Source: Parietaria judaica | Taxonomy: Eukaryota > Streptophyta > Magnoliopsida > Rosales > Urticaceae | Reading direction: 5' to 3' | DNA: 64,000 bases | Assembly: GCA_954871525.1 (NCBI GenBank) | Contig: OX940869.1 | Location: 28,171,690-28,235,689, forward strand | Translations under genes and position numbers: made by a program | In this document: in pieces, positions 34,216 to 51,490 of the stretch | Layout of the letters: every line of letters begins with the position of its first letter | Position numbering within the stretch: position 1 is the first letter of the stretch | The notes under the pieces: model-generated | What the model was told of the DNA's origin: nothing | What the model saw: the letters and a program-made list of their open reading frames with translations, nothing else | The model's database searches: none

Positions 34216-34612
34216 TCCTGTTAATATAGTAACAAAACCGGATCCGGTACTGTTTCTTACAAATCCGAAAAAAAAACAGAAACCATAAATTTCTGGTTCC
34301 GTTTTTATCCGGAACCAGAATTTCTGGTTTCGGTTTTTATCCGGATATTGGAATCCGGTTCCGATTTGTTACTGTTTTTTTATTTTTTAAAAATAACCGT
34401 CAGATCAAAAATATCAACGGTTCAGATTGAAAAAAAATAAAAACGGAATTCGAATTTTTCGAAAACCCAGAAACCAGAACTTTCTGGTTCCGGATAAATC
34501 CAGAACCAGAACTTTCTGGTTCTGAAAAAATCCAGAACCAGAAAGTTCTGGTTCTGAATTTTTTTGAATTTTTGCCGGAATTCCGGGTTTCTGGGTACGG
34601 TATTTATAGGAC
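34216..34612. mobile_element. Palindrome-rich element flanked by 13-bp direct repeats
   Basis: The direct repeat tactcacgcatag occurs at 34203-34215 and 34613-34625. The ends (TCCTGTTAATATAGTAAC and, inverted, TCCTATAAATACCGTACC) are imperfect inverted repeats. The core has repeated self-complementary words (CCAGAACC / TTTCTGGTTC). The class is uncertain. A 13-bp duplication is too long for hAT or MULE, but inverted ends argue against a plain SINE. It inserted about 140 bp upstream of the helicase TATA box. Confidence 0.6.
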
Positions 34613-34751
34613 TACTCACGCATAGAAAAAGTGGATACCAAAAAGGACATCAAATTGGCAAATTCCCAGCAGTCCACTATTCTGAAAAGTGGAGCCAAAT
34701 TCCGGATTGACGACCTAACCCCGGTTAACCTAACCACGGTTAGCCTAACCC

Positions 34752-34759
34752 TATAAATA
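34752..34759 (+). promoter_or_regulatory. TATA box of the DEAD-box helicase gene
   Basis: TATAAATA is followed by a pyrimidine-rich leader with TCTCTCTCTCC words (34783-34890), a 5'-UTR donor (CTCAG|GTTAGC near 34902) and an acceptor ending at 35247, so the leader contains an intron before the ATG at 35279. Confidence 0.7.
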
Positions 34760-35278
34760 AAGTCGCACGCTTCACCGCGTGAGTCTCTCTCTCCTCTCTC
34801 TACGCTTCTCTCCCTTCGGAAGCGTGGCGGTCTCTTCCTCCTCGCACTCGAAGGGTTGCTTCTCTCAGATCCCTTTCTCTCTCCTCCATTGATTTCGCTC
34901 AGGTTAGCTCCTTCTCAGCTCTGTTGATGATCTCCCTAACCTGATCCATTTGTTGCGCTTGCACTCATTCGTCTTCGCGGTTTCGAGCTCGAGCTCACGA
35001 GGTCATTTCTAGGGTTTGGTTTTTTGTGGAAGCTAATGCGTATTGATTTCGGAAATGGTGATGTGATTTTCAATTTGTAATGGCTATTCTGAGAAAGACC
35101 GAGGAAATCTTCGTATTTGAAGTTAGAATAGTATGGTACCGTTTGCGTTTGCGGTTTTCGGGTTCGGTTTTGTTAGTATTCGAGTTGTCGGAAAATGGAA
35201 AGCAAGTTTGCTTTGCTGTGCTAAGTTTTTGTTTGCCTGATTTGTAGGACGGTGTTAGTTGCGTAGTAGTTTCCTTGC

Positions 35279-40439
<5,161 letters not shown>

Positions 40440-40949
40440 TAAGCGATATTTCGTGGGTGGCGTGTTATTTTTTGCGCGGGAAGTGGTGTTGCCCAATATA
40501 TTAAAAGGACGGAATCACGTTTTTGTGGACTTCCGATAATGATGCATTTTTTGGGGGGGCTTGAGAGGACCCCATTTTAACCGAACTCGTTTTGTTGTGT
40601 CGAAAGAAAATCACAAATGTGAAGCTAAGAAAGACAAGTTATCTGTGTAGGATATATTTCTTATGTAGTTAAAACCACTTGGAAACTTTTGACTGTGATG
40701 GCCGTATCTTATATTTGTTTCGCCCTTTTATTCTGTGAATATTTTGATGATGCATATCAGAACACGGCTTCTCGGTTCCGGTTACATTTTAATTTGCAGC
40801 CGATTAAGTGAGCATTATCCGCTTTATACAGACGGCATTTTGAAAGCACTTTTTAAACTAGTAAAGTATTAATGTGAAACTAATAGCTCTCTATTTTTTT
40901 TTTATATATATATTTTTTTTGAAAGAATCACTGTATATTAAAAGTAAAA
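40440..40949. other. 3' UTR and downstream of helicase gene
   Basis: The 3' UTR of the helicase presumably lies in the first 200-300 bp. A GGGGGGG run is at 40552. A terminator site cannot be fixed. No other gene seen. Confidence 0.5.
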
Positions 40950-41410
40950 ATAATTGCTGCATTTGTATTTTAATAATTACTGTAGATAAGTCAATTATTT
41001 TTATTATTGACGGCATAGGTCTTCATTTTTTACTAATTAAAGTATATAGGTCCGCATGTTATATTTGTGTTAGCACCTCAAGTACTTAGACTCAACTTTC
41101 AGGTCAGTGCTTGCTGTTTTTACTGTCATGTTATTGCCTAAATATTCAAATTAAAACTAATAAAATTAATAAATCAATAAAATAAAAATAACACTCCACG
41201 AACAAAATTTAATTCCCATGGACTTGAGGTGTTAACATATGTATAACATGAGGAGTTACGTCGTCAAAAGCAAAATTTGAGGACTAATCTGCATTAATTA
41301 CTATAACATGAGGACCAATGCTGTCGAAAACAAAAGTTGACGACTTATCTACACTAGTTACTAAAAGTGAGGACTTATATGCACTAATTACTAAAATATG
41401 AGGACTTATG
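40950..41410. repeat. Fold-back (long inverted repeat) element
   Basis: The arm at about 40950-41090 is the decayed reverse complement of about 41222-41410 (compare TAGCACCTCAAGTACTTAG with GGACTTGAGGTGTTAACA). The right arm also has internal ~40-bp tandem repeats around ATGAGGACTTAT. No coding capacity. It may be a non-autonomous DNA transposon or fold-back element. Confidence 0.55.
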
Positions 41411-41746
41411 TCGCTATTAACCTTTTTAAAAAACAATTTCTCGACCTCGGACAATAATAATTTATAAAAGTTGTACTATGTCAAAAGACATTATAGTAGG
41501 AATTTCATATGTTATTTTCTTAGCAAGGGTGATAACAAAATTTCATAGGATGAATAATTTTTTTTACAAGAAACTGAAAGTTAGCTATTTGTAAATAGAT
41601 ATGTGGTATAAATACCCATAAAATAGTATTTTAGGGTTACGTTACATTTACGCGGTTGTCTGTTATCATAAATTAACTACTCAGTATTACGATAGATATG
41701 GCTCCGCCTCCAAGTACTTAATCTGAATACTATCAAGAATAATTCG
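41411..41746. other. Intergenic, nothing recognised
   Basis: AT-rich. The last five bases (attcg, 41742-41746) are the target duplication of the solo LTR that follows. Confidence 0.5.
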
Positions 41747-42362
41747 TGCTGGGTTTTTTTTGGGATTATTCTCAATCCGAGGTGAAAATCTCGGCATATC
41801 CTCGAATTAAACGATCTACATTAACTTCGATAATTAAGAAAATCTGTTTCGATATAATCAGACTTTTGGTACTTTTGCCAGCTGTAGAATTTCTACCCGA
41901 ATTCTCCTCGTTATTCGTGTGGTCGGATTCCTTCATGATTCGGATCACAGCTCCACAAGTGTAGAACCTCTATCTCGTCCACCACGTCGCCGCAGGAACG
42001 TTTGTGAGAGCGGAAATCACCTCGTCAGACTGCTAGGTCCTTCTTGGTGATTGTACGACGAACCGAATAGAGGTATGAGGAGGAGAAGCGCGCGGAGAGG
42101 GCTAGGCTAGGGGTGCTGCGATTTTCTCTCTAGGGTTTGAGCTTAGGCTGTTTCAGTTATGAGCTTAATGTGATATTTATAAACCACAGACATTAATGAC
42201 CTAATGGGCTAAGCCCATTAGGTCACTATTAATTAATTCTAACAATTAATTAATCAAGTCATAATTAATTTTTGGGCCCGAGTGGACCCGTCGCTCTTAG
42301 TGTAGTCGGGCCGGACCCTGAAAGCCCAATATGCCAAAATCTCGATTCGGACATTTCCTGCG
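41747..42362 (-). mobile_element. Solo LTR (minus), same family as 45545-46145
   Basis: 616 bp flanked by the 5-bp duplication attcg (41742-41746 and 42363-42367). On the minus strand it begins with a decayed TG-type end followed by CAGGAAATG and ends with AACCCAGCA. Internal words CTAATGGGCTTAGCCCATTA and CTCTATCTCGTCCACCACGT are shared, in the opposite orientation, with the LTR at 45545-46145. No internal retrotransposon sequence is present on either side. Confidence 0.85.
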
Positions 42363-44076
42363 ATTCGCATAAATCGTAACATTATAGTCTTCCAATAAGC
42401 AAATAACGAGATTCAACCATCTCAAAATATTATTTTATCAATATTCATGACACAAACATCCCTTATTTGTATTCTTTATAAATATCCACCCCTTAACAAT
42501 AAATAATTATGCGATTGGCCTCAGTTCATTTGCTAATATATTTGGATAGTAGCGAACAAATTATTACGTGGAAAGGTAACTAAAATCGCGTAAAAAAAAA
42601 ATGAGAAAGTAAATAAATAAATTTATACTTAGAAGTTGGCTAACCTTGTGAGCTTTTTACCACATTACTTATACGACAATTTTATTAAAAAAAAAGCATC
42701 TTTGCTTTTAGACATAACACATGTATTTCATGCACTTATATCTGTAGAATCCAATATATCACCTCATTTAAACACAGATTTACACCATAATAACGACAAT
42801 AATTAAAAGGGAATATTACAGATAATTATCAAGTCCCTTTTTGCTAATTATGTCTTTTACTTCACGTGGAAAGTAAAAATATATAAATAAATTTCTCTCA
42901 TGGCTAATTTAGGATATTTTTGGCATAAACACTCATTCTTGTACTAAGTGAGTCGGTACATATATTCTTAATCTTTTATTTTAGCGGTAGTAGAACCCAA
43001 AGGTCATTTTTTTGTCCATGTCGAGTTGAGTTCTGTTAAGTTAGAAACACGTGTAAGTCTATAATTTAATAAAAGTGTTCATTAATTAATATTATTGGAG
43101 CTTAATCGCAGATGTACATGTGTCTTCGTGTAACAAATGTTGATGAAGCATGGATATAATCGTACATCAATATTATCTTGTGGCTTTTGAGAACTATCGC
43201 CGCTAAAGAATATATTGGCACGCCTAATACAAGATTGAGTACGTATGCCGCAAATATATCGCTAATCTATAATATGTATTACATATTAAGTGTCTTTTAA
43301 GTGTTTGATAGGAACCTAATCTGTACTCGGCACTTACCAAGTGTTACAAACTCTTGAATAGAACTCACACCAAAAATCTAATTTATACGGAAACGGGTAA
43401 ACCATGAACTAAACCCGTACTTAGTCAATGTGAGTTTATATGGTCGTATAATAGAAGTGCAATGGTATTATGAAAGACCAAAAATAAACACAATTAAAAA
43501 CACTATAACAGTAATCAATGTCTTTAATTAAATCACAACAGATATTAACAAATTGAACAAAAAAACACTCAATTTCCAGTTAGTATGTGCTGATTGTGCT
43601 CTCATTTTTATGATATTGAAATTCCAAGGAATATTTGCAAAGCATTAATTTAGCTAGAATTTTTTAAATGAAAGAAATGTATTTATGCTATATTGATTGC
43701 TGTGACCATGTCATGTATAACTCCAGACTTTCAGTCCAAAAGAGAATTAGGGAACAAAGTTAAGTGCAAATTAATTGAATTAATTAATTAATTATAATGG
43801 TAATTAAGTAGGCATTTGAAATGGCAGTTACACACTAAGTGCAATGCATTGATTGCTCTATGGTCAATAGTCTAAATTACTATGAGACAAAAATATATGG
43901 TTACAAACCTAAAAAATTAAAATTAAAAAAATAAAAATATTACTCTGCTGGTATATATGTACTAAATTGCCTTCATCTTTTGAAGCTTCTGCATTGAATG
44001 CCAGAATCCACTATTCTATATCGTCTTTAATTTACCAAATAAAATTGGATAAATATTGAAAGTATTAAGATAATTA
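42363..44076. other. Intergenic AT-rich stretch
   Basis: No gene, RNA gene or clear transposon terminus found. Open frames are short and low-complexity. Confidence 0.5.
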
Positions 44077-44630
44077 AGAGTGACAATTTGAGACCGGACA
44101 CAAAAAATGAAACGGTTACGACACGATTTAAATGAGTTTGGGTCCACCATAAATGGATCTGAGCCCAACTGTGTAGAGCACGATTAAATAATGAGTAAAC
44201 ACAACACGAACACGATGAGACCCATTAGACACGATTACACTTAATGCATTTCATATGAGTTATTAAATATTTAATACTAATTAAATACGGAATTTACATG
44301 TTTTATTTTATTAATACTTTTGTTCAATTGATGAAGAAAAATGTTAGTAAATTTTAACATCTTAGATAATATAATTAAATAAATTAAGTCAAGTTAGTGT
44401 AATTGAACTAACTTATCATTTTAAAAATACATAACTTTGTTAATTGTGTAAAATGGGTAAACACGATAAACACGGTTAGTAAATGGAGCGGGTCTAAGTC
44501 TCATCTTATAACACGATTAATAAGTGCGGGTATGAGTCTACATAAATTAAGTAAAAAAAAAAAAATCTAAGACTGGCACGAACACGAAACGAAACACGAA
44601 TTGCAACCCGTATTGTCAATCAACTTAAGT
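44077..44630. mobile_element. Decayed element with ACACGA-rich interior
   Basis: The ends share TGACAAT in inverted orientation. The interior is rich in ACACGA/ACACGATTA words, typical of a repeat seen widely in plant genomes. Boundaries and class are uncertain, and no target duplication was found. Confidence 0.35.
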
Positions 44631-44655
44631 TTGAGTGGAAACAAAGAGTTAAGAT

Positions 44656-45539
44656 ATATTTTTAGATATCAGTTGACAACAATAAAATTTTGTTAAAATT
44701 AATACTCGATAAATTAATAAAATTAACTAAATTATATTTTTGTTCGATCTCGACTTTAAAAAACAATATTAAATTATTATTCGATAAATTAATAATTTCG
44801 GTAATAATAATAATAATATTTTATGTCCTCATATTATTAAAGATGGTAATTCAATGTATCGTCAATCAATATAAGTTATCCTGAATAATCTTTTTTGTTA
44901 AATATATTTTAAAAATAAATCCGTTACATGTATATATATATATACACACACACACACATTCAAACCAACTAGATGATATATTCTGTATTCAATCACTATA
45001 AGTTTATATTAAAGAAAAATAAATTGTTAAGATGCGTTTTTAAGAATCACTTGTTGACAAATGTATATAATTTAATTTTTAAACCAAAATGATGGTAACT
45101 TGTTGTATCATCAATCAAACGTAAGTTAGTCTCAAACAAAAATTATGTTATATGTTTGTAAGAGTCAATTATTTATAAATATATATTATGCCTGAGAAAT
45201 AGGTTCGTAGCCGAATAAAAGGTGAACATCTTGCCATGCCTTAACTTTCTATAATTAATGTAATTTCATTGTTTTTTTATTGGTGATGAAAATTCAGTTT
45301 TCTAATGCTTATTGTCTCTGTCGGAAGGAAGAAATAAATATAGTTCGGATAGAAAGAAAGAAAAAAAAAAATATGTTGAGAAATATTGTTTTTTTTTTGT
45401 TTTTGTTTTAATTTACTAATTTGCCCATTTACGTTTGTTTGTTCGTCTTTTGCTCCTTATCATTTTACGTTGATTAAATTGTTCATAAAAAGGGCTTTAG
45501 CTCCCTTCATGTTCATCAAAATTGCACTTTTCCCCCCTT
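44656..45539. other. Intergenic AT-rich, MITE fragment
   Basis: 44656-44880 contains TCGATAAATTAATAA words related to the MITE at 11943-12628. An (AC)n/(TA)n run lies at about 44932-44960. The rest is AT-rich without genes. agctt at 45540-45544 is the solo LTR duplication. Confidence 0.45.
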
Positions 45540-45544
45540 AGCTT

Positions 45545-46145
45545 TGTAGGAAATGCCCGAAACCGGGATTTGATTCCGTTGGACTTTTTGGGTCCGACCC
45601 GACCACAATTAATGTGTACGAAAATTATGGTAGTCATGGTAATTAATAAATAATAATTAATTATGACCTAATGGGCTTTAACCCCGTCAATGGGCCCATT
45701 AGGTCATTATACCCTATGTGCTATTTAAGCCACATGTAGGCCATAATTTCGCATGCAACATATCAGAGAGACACATAGAAATCGACCTCCCTCTAGTGAA
45801 ACCCTAGAGGCCGATTCTCACCTCCCGTGCTCCCGTCGGTTCGTCATTCAATCCCCGAGATTAACCTAGCTGTTCATCGAGGAGGATTTCCGGTCTTAGA
45901 GACGTTCCCGCAGCGACGTGGTGGACGAGATAGAGGCTTCGCACTTGTGAGGCTCAAATCCGAATCCCGAGCACACCACAGCACATAAATCGGCATTAAT
46001 TGGTACCGTTGGCAAAAGTACCAATTTTCGATAACACTCGAATCTCTATCTTGATTATCGTATTTAATCTAGATCTTTTAATTTCGATGACTTCTCGGGT
46101 TTTTCCGCACCCCGAGATCGATAAAAGTCAACGAAAAACCCAACA
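45545..46145 (+). mobile_element. Solo LTR (plus)
   Basis: 601 bp starting TGTAGGAAATG and ending AACCCAACA, with perfect 5-bp duplications agctt at 45540-45544 and 46146-46150. It has a TATA-like CTATTTAAGC (about 45721) and no internal region, so it arose by LTR-LTR recombination. It is the inverted relative of 41747-42362. Confidence 0.9.
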
Positions 46146-46150
46146 AGCTT

Positions 46151-46740
46151 TACAATTGGTGCGCCATTTACCTCTATTATGTTAATAATTTCAATCGGGT
46201 GTTCATTTAAAAAAAAAAAAGAAGTTAAAAACTAGACATAATCTGTTTTTTTTTTTCATTGTTAAATTTACTAAAATACTTCAATGTTTGTATAATATAA
46301 CTTAGCTGTTTTATAAAAGTTATAAATGCATTATATCATATCTAGGCAATTATAAGCTAAGCGAGCGTATAATTAAAACATTGAACAAATTTAACAATGA
46401 TATAGAAATTATGTCGGATCTTAAGATAAAACTACATGAATAGATATGCAATTTAAGTTATTAACATATAAAAAAGGGTAAGTTGCACCCATTGTAAAAG
46501 ATAAGGGAAAGAAATGCTAATAATTAATATGCTAGAAGGGGAGCTAAAGGCAATATTTATTATTATCATTATTATTATTATTATAAGTAGTAGTAGTATT
46601 AGTTATTTATTATTTTAAATGAATTAAAATGATAAAAAAAGAGTAATAATTTAAAATTAGACCCTTGATTGTATATTTTGGTATTTTGTTTTCAATAAAA
46701 AGTATTATTTTGCAAAAAAATAAAAGTAGAGAGTATAACA
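46151..46740. other. Intergenic AT-rich stretch
   Basis: No gene seen. An (ATT)n-type run is near 46555-46590. Confidence 0.5.
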
Positions 46741-46753
46741 AAAGTAAATTGAA

Positions 46754-46953
46754 ACCAAGTTTACTTGGCCTAGTGAAAACTTCACTACATTACCTCTCTA
46801 CAAGAGGTCATGAGTTCAAACTTCGTGAGAAGCAAATGCTTGCCCCCCTTTACATATGTAAACTTGACTAATATTGTCACATGTTTTTACAATGAATATA
46901 TCTAGTAATGCAAGAGCACATTGTAACCCTGGCCAATAGTGTCACTTAAAAAA
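46754..46953 (+). mobile_element. tRNA-derived SINE
   Basis: About 200 bp with a Pol III A-box-like ACTTGGCCTAGTGA and B-box GGTCATGAGTTCAAACTT, ending in an A-run. Perfect 13-bp target duplications (aaagtaaattgaa) stand at 46741-46753 and 46954-46966. The spacing and wording match the tRNA-related heads of plant SINEs. Confidence 0.88.
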
Positions 46954-46966
46954 AAAGTAAATTGAA

Positions 46967-48117
46967 TTGACGGGGAAAAAAATCCAAAGAACTAAACGTA
47001 AAGTGGCAAAATGAAAATGATACACAACATGGAGGGGGAACAAAGACAAGCGAATACTTTTTTAATTTTTTAGAGAACCGAAGGCAAAGGGGGCGCTTTC
47101 CAATCTTCAATCTCACTAAGATTATAATCAAATATTGATTTCTTTATACAATGGAATTCATATAAGAAATTGTCTTATTTTATTTTTAAATAGTACGAAT
47201 TAATTATATTCTTAGAAATTAGCAACACGCCCCCGGAACTTGTCACGTTGGTGAATTTTGCCCGCTTAAACTATATATGTGGCAATAATATCTCTTAATC
47301 TTTTGAATATTAGCACACCGTCCCTTACCCATTGGTAAATGAAAAAAAATGTTAATTTTTTTTTTGCCACACATGACTAACTAAAGTTATTTTTGTCAGT
47401 TAAGTACTGAATTAGATTAAAAAAAAATCTAAGTGATGGTATAATTGCTAAGTTATTCAAAGTTGATCCTTAAGAAATTGTTAGAATAAAGTCTCGTAAT
47501 CTTGAAGAATATAATAAATTGATGAAAAGTAACATCAAAGAGCTAATATGATGTGCACAAGTTAATTATTTTCTTAAACATATACGAAGTTAATATATTA
47601 GTTTTTGGAGAAAAAAGTATTTCTGCGAAAATTTATAATTTATGAAGAAAATATGAAGAAAATTGCACCGATTACTAAAATACCATATTAATTATAACTA
47701 TTTTTTTTTTTTCACGCAATAGCTTTTTTATATATTTTATCTAATTATCTAATTCCATAGAAATTTTCCTAATTCTTATTAAAGGGTATTTACTTAATTA
47801 TACAAAATGACAATAATAACCCTAAATTTTTTCACTAGCCTTCCAATTTTGCTCAAAGACTATTCAAAGCAAACAAATAGGAAAAATTGCATTCTAAGGA
47901 ACAAAACAAAGGAATATTCGCGAAAATAACTAAAGTAAACGGAGCATTAACGCAGTGTTGAACGGAGGGCATTTCCGCGAAAAACTTTTTACTATTTACA
48001 AACCCGGCCCCCTCGAGAAAACACTCAAGACCCCTTGAAGTTCAAGAGTCAAAACCAACTTGCAATATTAGCCGTTGGATCAAGAACTCTAGCAATGGCT
48101 AGAGATCACACTTTACC
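46967..48117. other. Upstream region of the MYB gene
   Basis: AT-rich DNA without recognisable genes. The last few hundred bases are the putative MYB promoter, but no specific operator is identified. Confidence 0.45.
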
Positions 48118-48126
48118 TATATAAAA
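48118..48126 (+). promoter_or_regulatory. TATA box of the R2R3-MYB gene
   Basis: TATATAAAA lies about 115 bp upstream of the ATG at 48235 and is followed by a CT-rich leader (48140-48195), typical of a plant core promoter. Confidence 0.75.
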
Positions 48127-48234
48127 TCTCCATTTACCACCATTAAAACCTACCCTTTCCTTTCTCTTTTCTCTATTTCTTTTTCTCTCCTTTTTGCATG
48201 CAATAATTTCTTAAGAGCTTGAGAGATCATCACC

Positions 48235-50896
48235 ATGGGATCAGATTGCCATTTCCCTTTCTTCCAATCCCTCATCACTGAAAACCCAGACTTGAAGCCA
48301 CTTCTTCCTCCTCCTCCAAAGCCAATGCTCTTCCAAAACCCTTATCATTTTGATTACCCTCCAAACCCTAATCATCATCCCAACACCATGGCTTCTTCTT
48401 CTTCTTCACCATGCTCTTCATCATCCCCTCTCTCAAGCCTCTTCCTTGGCCTCCCAAGCACACCCTTCAACCAAACCTCCAATGGCTTGGTCTTGCATGG
48501 CTTCTCCACCTCCAAGCCCTTCTGGGTCAGCGGCCACCAAACCCAGCTCCTTCACTCCTCCCCCAATCTCTCCTACATCCCCACCATGGACTTCCTCGAC
48601 CTCGGGTCGTCCCCGTCGCCCGGGAACAATAACAAGAATAGTGTTATCGGTTTGTGCGATGATGATCGCCACTTTGATGATCGCGATCATCATGGCGATG
48701 GCCGTGATCATTGTGATCGCGAACGTGATCAGGTGGAGCATATTAGCACGCCGGACCAGCTGGCCGCGCCCGTGAAGAAGCGGGCCCGGTCGAAGACGTT
48801 GAGGACGAAGAGGAAGAACAATGTGCATATCATCAAGAGGACCAAGCAGATTCAGAAGAGGCCTACTCTCATTAAAGGCCAATGGACTCAGCAGGAAGAC
48901 AAGTAAGAATCGAAAAGCGAGCGTTTTTTCAATTTTTTTGTATGTCGAGTGGCTCGAACCCGGGAAGATACTTCCAATGGTTACACAATATCATTGTATG
49001 TATTTGTATAATATGTTGTTTAATTGTTTATTTTCAGGATTTTGCTTCAATTGGTGGGCAAATACGGAACAAGAAAATGGTCGAAAATCGCAAAGGTTTT
49101 GACCGGAAGAGTAGGAAAGCAGTGCAGGGAGAGATGGCACAATCATCTCCGGCCAGATATAAGGGTTAATTCTCATCTCTCTTCCTTATTTTATATAATT
49201 TTATGCTATTAATTATTATTGTTTAACATATTTTTATATATTGAAATTGCATATCATTAGATTCACATTTTCACGTAGAGAATGAAAAAGGACATTGGTA
49301 GTCCGAGAAAATGAATTCACGAGACTATCACAGCCAGGTCTGTTTGAACTCGGAACCGATACGAAAACGGAAAAAAAGTTACAGCGGAGAATAGTTTTTT
49401 GTTTGTTTCGTATTAATCGATTCTGAAAAGATGGAAAGAAAAAAGTAGTAAATGTAATATATGAGATATTTGTTATAAGAAAGTTAATTTTCTTTCTTTC
49501 TTTTCATCATCGTCATCGTCATCGTCATATCGATTCTTCTAGAATCCCATTGTACTATTGCTTGGTAAAATTAAAAAAAAAAACAAACAATTTTCCTAAA
49601 TTTTCAAACATAATAACAAAAAAAATATTCTTGTAATTACTCTGTATTTTAGATTTTTTTTTTCCATTAAAATTGAAAGGTAAACAACTGTAATATAAAA
49701 CTTGCCAATTGTTTATCATCTCTTTTGTCCAATTTTGTCACTCATTCAATAATTTGTTGAGAATTACCTTCTTTTTGAACACGTGGAACGTAACGCATGA
49801 AATTAATAACCTTTTATTTCTTTTCCTTGTAAAAGCATTCTGAAATTATAACGTTTTATGAAATTAGTTAGCCCACAGTCAAAGCTGAAACCTTTTTCTT
49901 AAATTTATAATAATAATTGATATAAATAACTTCTTGTCTTATATATATGCAAAAATGAAAGTCTAGCGAATTGCTCATATAGCACGAGCCAAATGTACGT
50001 TTTACAGCACAGATAAATACATACATATATATATATATATACATACATATAATATGCTATAAGTATTCGTGTTGTATATATATATGTATATATACATACA
50101 TATAATATGCTATAAGTATTCGTGTTGTATAGCTCTTATCACTAACATATGCATAAATCACGCTATTCATACTGCAATAACACTATTCTACGTGGAATAT
50201 ATGCACTGTTCATAATATTATTGATGATATATTTTCGATTTTATGTCCCGTGACTCGAACCTTGTATTATTTCGGTTTTATTAACGGTAACAATATTGAC
50301 GATGATCTCAGAAGGACACGTGGAGCGATGAGGAGGATATGATCCTGATCGCGGCCCACAAGGAGGTCGGGAACCGGTGGGCCGAGATCGCCCGCAAGCT
50401 CCCGGGACGGTCAGAGAACACCATCAAGAACCACTGGAACGCGACCAAGCGCCGCCAAAACGCGAAGAAGATGAGAAACAAAGACCCGTCCGCTCTCTCC
50501 AGCATCTCGCCTCTCCAAGCCTACATCCGCAGCGTCACAGGGCAGAACGACGCCCCCAAGCCCGCCGTCTCCGCCAACCAAGGCTTCGCCATCGACATCA
50601 ACGCGGCCGTCGTCGAGGAAAATCAGCGTCAATACTATCGTGCGGCCGAGAATGGTTCCAACAAGGGCCTGTACTCGGAGAGCTACGGGTACAGGTCGTT
50701 TCTCGAGGAGATGTCGTTTATGGACCAGTCGACGGTCGTTTTGATCGACGATGACGAGGGTGACGGGGCTCGGAACGGCGAGAACAGCGTGGATTTCCAG
50801 ATGAGGACGGAGATCGAGAGCCTGATGAAGGGCCCTGGAGATGTGATCAAGAAGGAGATGGATATCATGGAGCTCATCGTCCAGGGAAAGCTTTGA
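48235..50896 (+). CDS. R2R3-MYB transcription factor, MYB98/MYB64/MYB119/MYB118-type
   Basis: Nuclear DNA-binding regulator; the Arabidopsis relatives act in female gametophyte and seed development, so a reproductive role is inferred only from family. Exons 48235-48902, 49038-49164 and 50312-50896 give 459 aa. A long N-terminal region rich in Pro/Ser has an unusual His/Asp/Arg stretch (about residues 141-163, [17 protein letters not shown]). A basic linker precedes R2 (about 214-264; [10 protein letters not shown], then the [10 protein letters not shown] and [16 protein letters not shown] signatures) and R3 (about 266-313; KDTWSDEED through [14 protein letters not shown]). The KGQWT start, RKWS and WNATKRR combination is characteristic of this subgroup. 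Both introns fall at the phases usual for the MYB domain. Intron 2 is 1147 bp and contains microsatellites. The exact orthologue is not assigned. Confidence 0.92.
50028..50132 (+). repeat. Intronic tandem duplication in the MYB gene
   Basis: Two copies of a ~42-bp unit containing AATATGCTATAAGTATTCG are separated by (TA)n, with a period of about 53 bp, in intron 2. Confidence 0.8.
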
Positions 50897-51084
50897 GAGG
50901 GTTACTTGTCGTTTTGCTTTCGGTTAATGTCGTTTTCTGTTATAATTGCGAACGTTTATGTCGTTTTCTGTTGGTGTCATAGCGTGACTTGTTGTCTTAG
51001 GTGTAATTTCAGTGCATGGATATTTTGGACAAGTTGAGTTACTTGGATAGTTGCGGGTATTTTTTTTTATATTATTTTTTTATG

Positions 51085-51490
51085 ATAAAGATAATTGCGG
51101 TAAAAGTATCAAACTTTTTCAAAATAACTCAACATATTCCTAAATTTTCAATTATGTTGATTAAAACCTCAAGGCCGTGAAATTTGTTTTTTCAGTTCAT
51201 ATTGTCACATATATCTCCGTTAATGTCGAGTTTCTTGACATGTGTACGACTGAAATTAACATTCATGTTTTTCACGTTTTGAGATTTTTTTTTCACGTTA
51301 AATTCTTCATTTTAAAGCATACATTTGTAATTGCATCAACGGAGATATATGAAGGAAAAAGAAAAAGAAAAACAATTAAAAACACAAATTTTACGAAGGC
51401 GTTGGGTATTTAATCAGTGAACTGAAAAGTTGAGGATATGTCACGCTATTTTGAAAAAGTTTGGATACTCTTATATAATTGTAGGCTAAT
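51085..51490. mobile_element. Decayed MULE-type MITE downstream of MYB
   Basis: The left end (GCGGTAAAAGTATCAAACTT) and the inverted right end (AGAGTATCCAAACTTTTTC) agree imperfectly, and words such as AACGGAGATATA also recur inverted. The layout resembles the MITEs at 539-1025 and 15608-16058. No clear duplication survives. Confidence 0.45.

Noticed and set aside
48350..48882. Alternative frames opposite and beside the MYB first exon
   Set aside because: They are low-complexity Pro/Ser/Met shadows; only the frame from 48235 continues into the MYB repeats.
50028..50132. Transposon ends in the MYB intron
   Set aside because: The repeated unit is in direct, not inverted, orientation and is embedded in (TA)n; simple tandem duplication is sufficient.
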